In this document: in pieces, positions 60,544 to 64,000 of the stretch
Numbering within the stretch: position 1 is the first letter of the stretch
How the letters are laid out: each line of letters starts with the position of its first letter
Assembly (NCBI RefSeq): GCF_001434145.1
Contig: NZ_AZED01000003.1
Coordinates: 1 to 64,000, forward strand
Source of the DNA: Lentilactobacillus otakiensis DSM 19908 = JCM 15040
Lineage (GTDB): Bacteria > Bacillota > Bacilli > Lactobacillales > Lactobacillaceae
Reading direction: 5' to 3'
Length of the DNA: 64,000 nucleotides
Notes under the pieces: model-generated
Databases searched by the model: none
What the model was told of the DNA's origin: nothing
The model's input: only the letters and a program-made list of their open reading frames with translations
Program-made: the position numbers and the translations under genes

Positions 60544-63345
60544 ATGAGTATATCGCAGAGCACCAGCAGTCTTTGGGCTAAAAAGAAAGTTGAAAATGGG
60601 AAAGATCTTTGGTTACCATTGGTTACTCATCTGATTGATACTAAAAATGTGATGAATTGGTTATATCAGAACTGGCTAAGTGATAGTCAAAGACAACTGT
60701 TCAAACAATCACCACTTGGTGCCAATCTTGAAAAGACAGATGTTGAAAAGTTAGTTAAATTCATTGGCTTTTGTCACGACATCGGTAAAGCTACTCCAGT
60801 TTTTCAAAGAAAACCATCTCACGCCCATGACGCTGAACTAGACACTCGCGTAATGGAGCAATTACTAAAAAGCGGATTTGCTGGGCTGAATGTTAACGAA
60901 CTATCCAATACTAAAAAGTCACCACACGCAACGGCTGGTGAAGCACTGCTTGAACGCTGGCAGGTGCCGGTTAGCATTGGTGCAATCATTGGTGGCCATC
61001 ATGGATTGCCCCTAGAGGAAAAGCCCGATAGACAGATTGATGCTTATACAAACAACTATTTTCTAACGGATGAAGAACCTGATAAGCATAATATTTGGCT
61101 ACGAACTCAAACAGAACTATTTGAATATGGGCTAAATCTGGCTGGGTATCGGGCTGTGAATGAAATTCCGAGTGTTGACCAACCGCAAGCCGTTATTTTA
61201 GAAGGATTGCTAATTATGGCTGACTGGCTGGCATCAAGTGAGTATTTGAGTAATGAAGATCGGGTTGAATTATTCCCACTGGTACCGCTCAATACCTCAT
61301 GGAAAGACATTGACACTGAACAACGTTTTAAGCATGCGATGGCAAACTGGAATTTAAGCGGCCACTGGCTGCCACAAGTAGTTTCCACCAGTAGTGACCC
61401 TTATCAGAAACGCTGGGGCTTTGATGCCCGACCAGTACAGGCAGCCATCACTAAAGCGGTTGCCAAAACCAAAGAACCGGGAATGTTGATCGTTGAAGCA
61501 CCAACTGGTCTAGGAAAAACTGAAATTGCCTTGGTTGCTGCGGAACAGTTAGCCTACATTGACGGAGAAAATGGCGTTTTTATGGGCTTACCAACCCAAG
61601 CAACGACTAATGCCATGTTTGATCGGGTAGACGACTGGTTGGAAAAAGTAGCCCAATCACAAGACGAAAGTTTTTCTATTAAACTTATGCACGGAAAAGC
61701 CCGCTTTAATAAACATTACGAAAGGATTCCCAATGCATCTAACGTGGAAGACCCAAGTACCCGAGCAGCTAGTGTCACAGTCAACGGCTGGTTCTCCGGT
61801 AAGAAGTCAATTTTAACCGAATTTACTGTGGGGACAATTGATCACTTGCTACTGATGGGACTCAAGCAAAAGCATTTATTCCTAAGGCATCTGGGATTAA
61901 GCGGTAAAGTGGTGATTATTGATGAAGTCCATGCCTATGATAGTTTTATGAACCAATACTTATATAAAGCGATCAACTGGTTAGGGGCTTATCATGTACC
62001 ATTGGTAATCTTGTCCGCCACACTGCCAAAAGCTAAACGGAATGCCTTAATCGAAGCATACTTAGTCGGTAAATATGGTACCAAGCATCCTAAAAACTTC
62101 AAAGCACCTAAAAACTGGCAGGAAAGTGAAGCTTATCCACTCGTTAGCATCGTGGATGGGACGGAATTAAAGCAGGTTACTAAGTTTGAAGGTAACAGTG
62201 ACCAAAAGCCGTTTCACATACAGGTGAAACGAATCAATCCTGATAATAACCAATTAATTCAGGCGGTGTTAGCGAAAATTTCTGAAGGTGGGGTTGCCGG
62301 AATCATTGTCAATACCGTCAAGCGGGCGCAAGCTTTGGCAAAGTTAGTCCCAAAAGGTGTAGAACTGATGATGTTACACTCAGCATTTTTAGCGCCAGCC
62401 AGAGAAGTACAGGAAGAAAAGCTGCAAAAAGCCATCGGTAAACGCGGGCAGCGGCCTAAAAAAATGATTGTGATCGGCACGCAAGTCCTTGAGCAGTCAT
62501 TGGATATTGACTTTGACGTGCTGTATACCGACATTGCCCCGATGGATTTAATCTTACAGCGGGCTGGGCGGATGCATCGACACCAGATTAAGCGACCTAA
62601 AAATTTACAAACACCAGAGCTGTTTGTAATGGGGATTAACGGCCCCGGTGATTACGGCAAGGCGAATGAGTTTATTTACCAAAAGTATCTGTTAATGAAA
62701 ACCGATTATTCTCTGGGCGATCGTATTAGCATCCCGCAAGACGTATCAAAATTAGTGCAGGCGGTCTATGAGCAGGCTAATGATAACCAGATACCAGTAG
62801 AACAAATGCCGAGCTTAGCCGATGTTAGAAAAGTTTTTAACGACTATGTGAAAAAAGAGTCGGCTAAAGCGCAAACCTATCAAGTCAATTCACCCAACTA
62901 TTTTGCTGATTTACACGGCTGGCTGACCCGGCCACAAAAGGATATCGATCAAGACGAGCAAAAAGCCAGTGCCGCAGTCCGGGACATTCAAGAAACTTTG
63001 GAAGTCGTGTTATTGCAGCATACGGACAAAGGCGATTTTTTGATCCCTAAACAAACCGGTCAAAAGCCCACACCAATCGCCAAGGCAAGTAATAATCAAA
63101 TTGCCCAACAAGTGATTCGGATCCCGGCAGTAGTAACGGCTGGGGAGGACTTAAATAAAGCACTTGACGAGCTAACCGAGATCACCAGCCAGCTTTATCC
63201 AAACTGGCAAAATGATGTCTGGTTAAAAGGGAGTCTGGCCTTACCATTGGATAACCATTTAACTGCCACGTTAGGCAGTTGGCAGTTAAGCTACTCAACT
63301 GGGTTAGGGATGAGCTATGTGAAGGAGAGTCACAATGACAATTAA
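60544..63345 (+). CDS. cas3: CRISPR-associated nuclease-helicase Cas3 (type I-E)
   Basis: 933-residue effector nuclease recruited by Cascade to degrade target DNA. The N-terminal HD nuclease has His78-Asp79 (GFCHDIGK) and GGHHG at 151-155. The SF2 helicase has Walker A (APTGLGKTE near 318), DEVHAYD near 460, SATLP near 492 and QRAGRMHRH near 669. Motifs look intact. Ribosome site AAGGAAGTGAG. It runs into casA with an 11-base overlap and has the mini-array directly upstream. Confidence 0.95.
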   Translation: MSISQSTSSLWAKKKVENGKDLWLPLVTHLIDTKNVMNWLYQNWLSDSQRQLFKQSPLGANLEKTDVEKLVKFIGFCHDIGKATPVFQRKPSHAHDAELDTRVMEQLLKSGFAGLNVNELSNTKKSPHATAGEALLERWQVPVSIGAIIGGHHGLPLEEKPDRQIDAYTNNYFLTDEEPDKHNIWLRTQTELFEYGLNLAGYRAVNEIPSVDQPQAVILEGLLIMADWLASSEYLSNEDRVELFPLVPLNTSWKDIDTEQRFKHAMANWNLSGHWLPQVVSTSSDPYQKRWGFDARPVQAAITKAVAKTKEPGMLIVEAPTGLGKTEIALVAAEQLAYIDGENGVFMGLPTQATTNAMFDRVDDWLEKVAQSQDESFSIKLMHGKARFNKHYERIPNASNVEDPSTRAASVTVNGWFSGKKSILTEFTVGTIDHLLLMGLKQKHLFLRHLGLSGKVVIIDEVHAYDSFMNQYLYKAINWLGAYHVPLVILSATLPKAKRNALIEAYLVGKYGTKHPKNFKAPKNWQESEAYPLVSIVDGTELKQVTKFEGNSDQKPFHIQVKRINPDNNQLIQAVLAKISEGGVAGIIVNTVKRAQALAKLVPKGVELMMLHSAFLAPAREVQEEKLQKAIGKRGQRPKKMIVIGTQVLEQSLDIDFDVLYTDIAPMDLILQRAGRMHRHQIKRPKNLQTPELFVMGINGPGDYGKANEFIYQKYLLMKTDYSLGDRISIPQDVSKLVQAVYEQANDNQIPVEQMPSLADVRKVFNDYVKKESAKAQTYQVNSPNYFADLHGWLTRPQKDIDQDEQKASAAVRDIQETLEVVLLQHTDKGDFLIPKQTGQKPTPIAKASNNQIAQQVIRIPAVVTAGEDLNKALDELTEITSQLYPNWQNDVWLKGSLALPLDNHLTATLGSWQLSYSTGLGMSYVKESHNDN

Positions 63346-64000
63346 AAGCTTTAATTTAACGATTGACCCGTGGCTAAAAGTAATCATCAAAGATACCATG
63401 CAGGAAGAAACGGTTTCTTTAATTGAGCTGTTTGAGAATGCCGGAAAGTACCAGCGATTAGCCGGTGAGATGCGGGCGCAGGACCTAGCTGTTTTCCGAT
63501 TCCTACTGGCAATTTTGACCACGGTTTATTCCCGTACTGATGGCAATGATCAACCGTATGATTGGCTAGGAGACAACTACCAACTTAACGGGAATGTTGA
63601 CCAAGATAACCAATTTGACAGCCATCGGATAATGACTGATCTATTAGGAACGTGGAAAGAACTGTATCGGCAAGGACGTTTTACCGCAGCGGTAACAACT
63701 TACTTGAAACAGAATGCCAAACAGTTGGATTTGTTTGGCGATACTCCGTTTTATCAAGTCAGTTTAACTGATTACAACCACTTCGTGACAAAAGACAAGC
63801 AGATAACTGACAAAAAGCATCCCGGTACGGTAGCAGTCAGACAGATTAACCGGAAAGTGTCTGAAAGTAATAATAAAAAAGCGTTATTTATTCCGCGGGT
63901 TACTGAAACCAAAGACCAAATCAAGCTTGATGAGCTAACCCGCTGGCTGATCACCTATCAGAACTACACTGGAGTAACTGATAAGTCAAAAGTCGCCATG
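63335..64000 (+). CDS. casA: Cascade large subunit CasA/Cse1, partial at window end
   Basis: First 222 codons of the type I-E Cse1 family, cut by the window end. MTIKSFNLTIDPWLKVI is the typical opening of the family, followed by SLIELFENAGKYQRLAGEM, a helical stretch and a region rich in TPFYQV. Cse1 recognises the PAM and recruits Cas3. AAGGAGAG ribosome site; the start lies inside the end of cas3, so cas genes are coupled. Confidence 0.92.
   Translation, partial: MTIKSFNLTIDPWLKVIIKDTMQEETVSLIELFENAGKYQRLAGEMRAQDLAVFRFLLAILTTVYSRTDGNDQPYDWLGDNYQLNGNVDQDNQFDSHRIMTDLLGTWKELYRQGRFTAAVTTYLKQNAKQLDLFGDTPFYQVSLTDYNHFVTKDKQITDKKHPGTVAVRQINRKVSESNNKKALFIPRVTETKDQIKLDELTRWLITYQNYTGVTDKSKVAM

Overview
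The window looks like the origin-proximal part of a Lactobacillaceae chromosome, most likely the Lentilactobacillus buchneri group. The case rests on the order yaaA-recF-gyrB-gyrA-rpsF-ssb-rpsR, the walRK-htrA-rlmH block, an S-layer type N-terminal wall-binding domain of the L. brevis/buchneri/kefiri kind, catabolic acetolactate genes, and a formate dehydrogenase of the type known from L. buchneri. Species assignment is inference.

Layout. (1) 0-18 kb, replication and translation core: yaaA, recF, gyrB, gyrA (with a parS-like palindrome on each side), lactate oxidase, rpsF-ssb-rpsR, a T-box-controlled NhaC-type transporter on the minus strand with a 19-residue open frame in its leader, an amino acid permease, gdpP, rplI and dnaB. 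(2) 18-29 kb, cell envelope: tRNA-Lys, walRKHIJ, htrA, a large S-layer-like protein, a 45-residue MazE-like gene, a dense cluster of nine DnaA boxes and rlmH. (3) 29-37 kb, small accessory genes: an SDR, a class I amidotransferase-like hydrolase, two TPM-domain paralogues, two small secreted paralogues, a Hol-Tox type I toxin with a convergent antisense RNA, a PemIK pair and unknown genes. (4) 37-45 kb, metabolism: an acyl-CoA dehydrogenase, a formate dehydrogenase with a Gln at the coenzyme-selecting position, OsmC, divergent alsSD/marR, a permease and a proline iminopeptidase-like enzyme.

(5) 45-60 kb is a sugar or sugar-acid catabolic island in three operons bracketed by two LacI paralogues. 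Each operon has a promoter of the same build (TTGAC. - 17 bp - TACAAT), a cre-like site over the -10 and two palindromes of the type GTTAAccGgTTAAC. Enzymes for L-xylulose -> L-xylulose-5-P -> L-ribulose-5-P -> D-xylulose-5-P are recognisable (LyxK, UlaE and AraD types). They are joined by an amidohydrolase, a 2-hydroxyacid dehydrogenase, a cytoplasmic repeat protein that may be a propeller, an EIIC without EIIA/EIIB, an MFS carrier and two YhcH/YiaL proteins. The gene set resembles yiaK-S/sgb of enteric bacteria but without SgbH or YiaK, so the entry substrate is open.

(6) 60-64 kb starts a type I-E CRISPR-Cas locus: a two-spacer mini-array whose last repeat is degenerate, then cas3 and the first 222 codons of casA/cse1, cut by the window end. 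The mini-array sits directly in front of cas3 and is transcribed towards it, an arrangement that could serve autoregulation.
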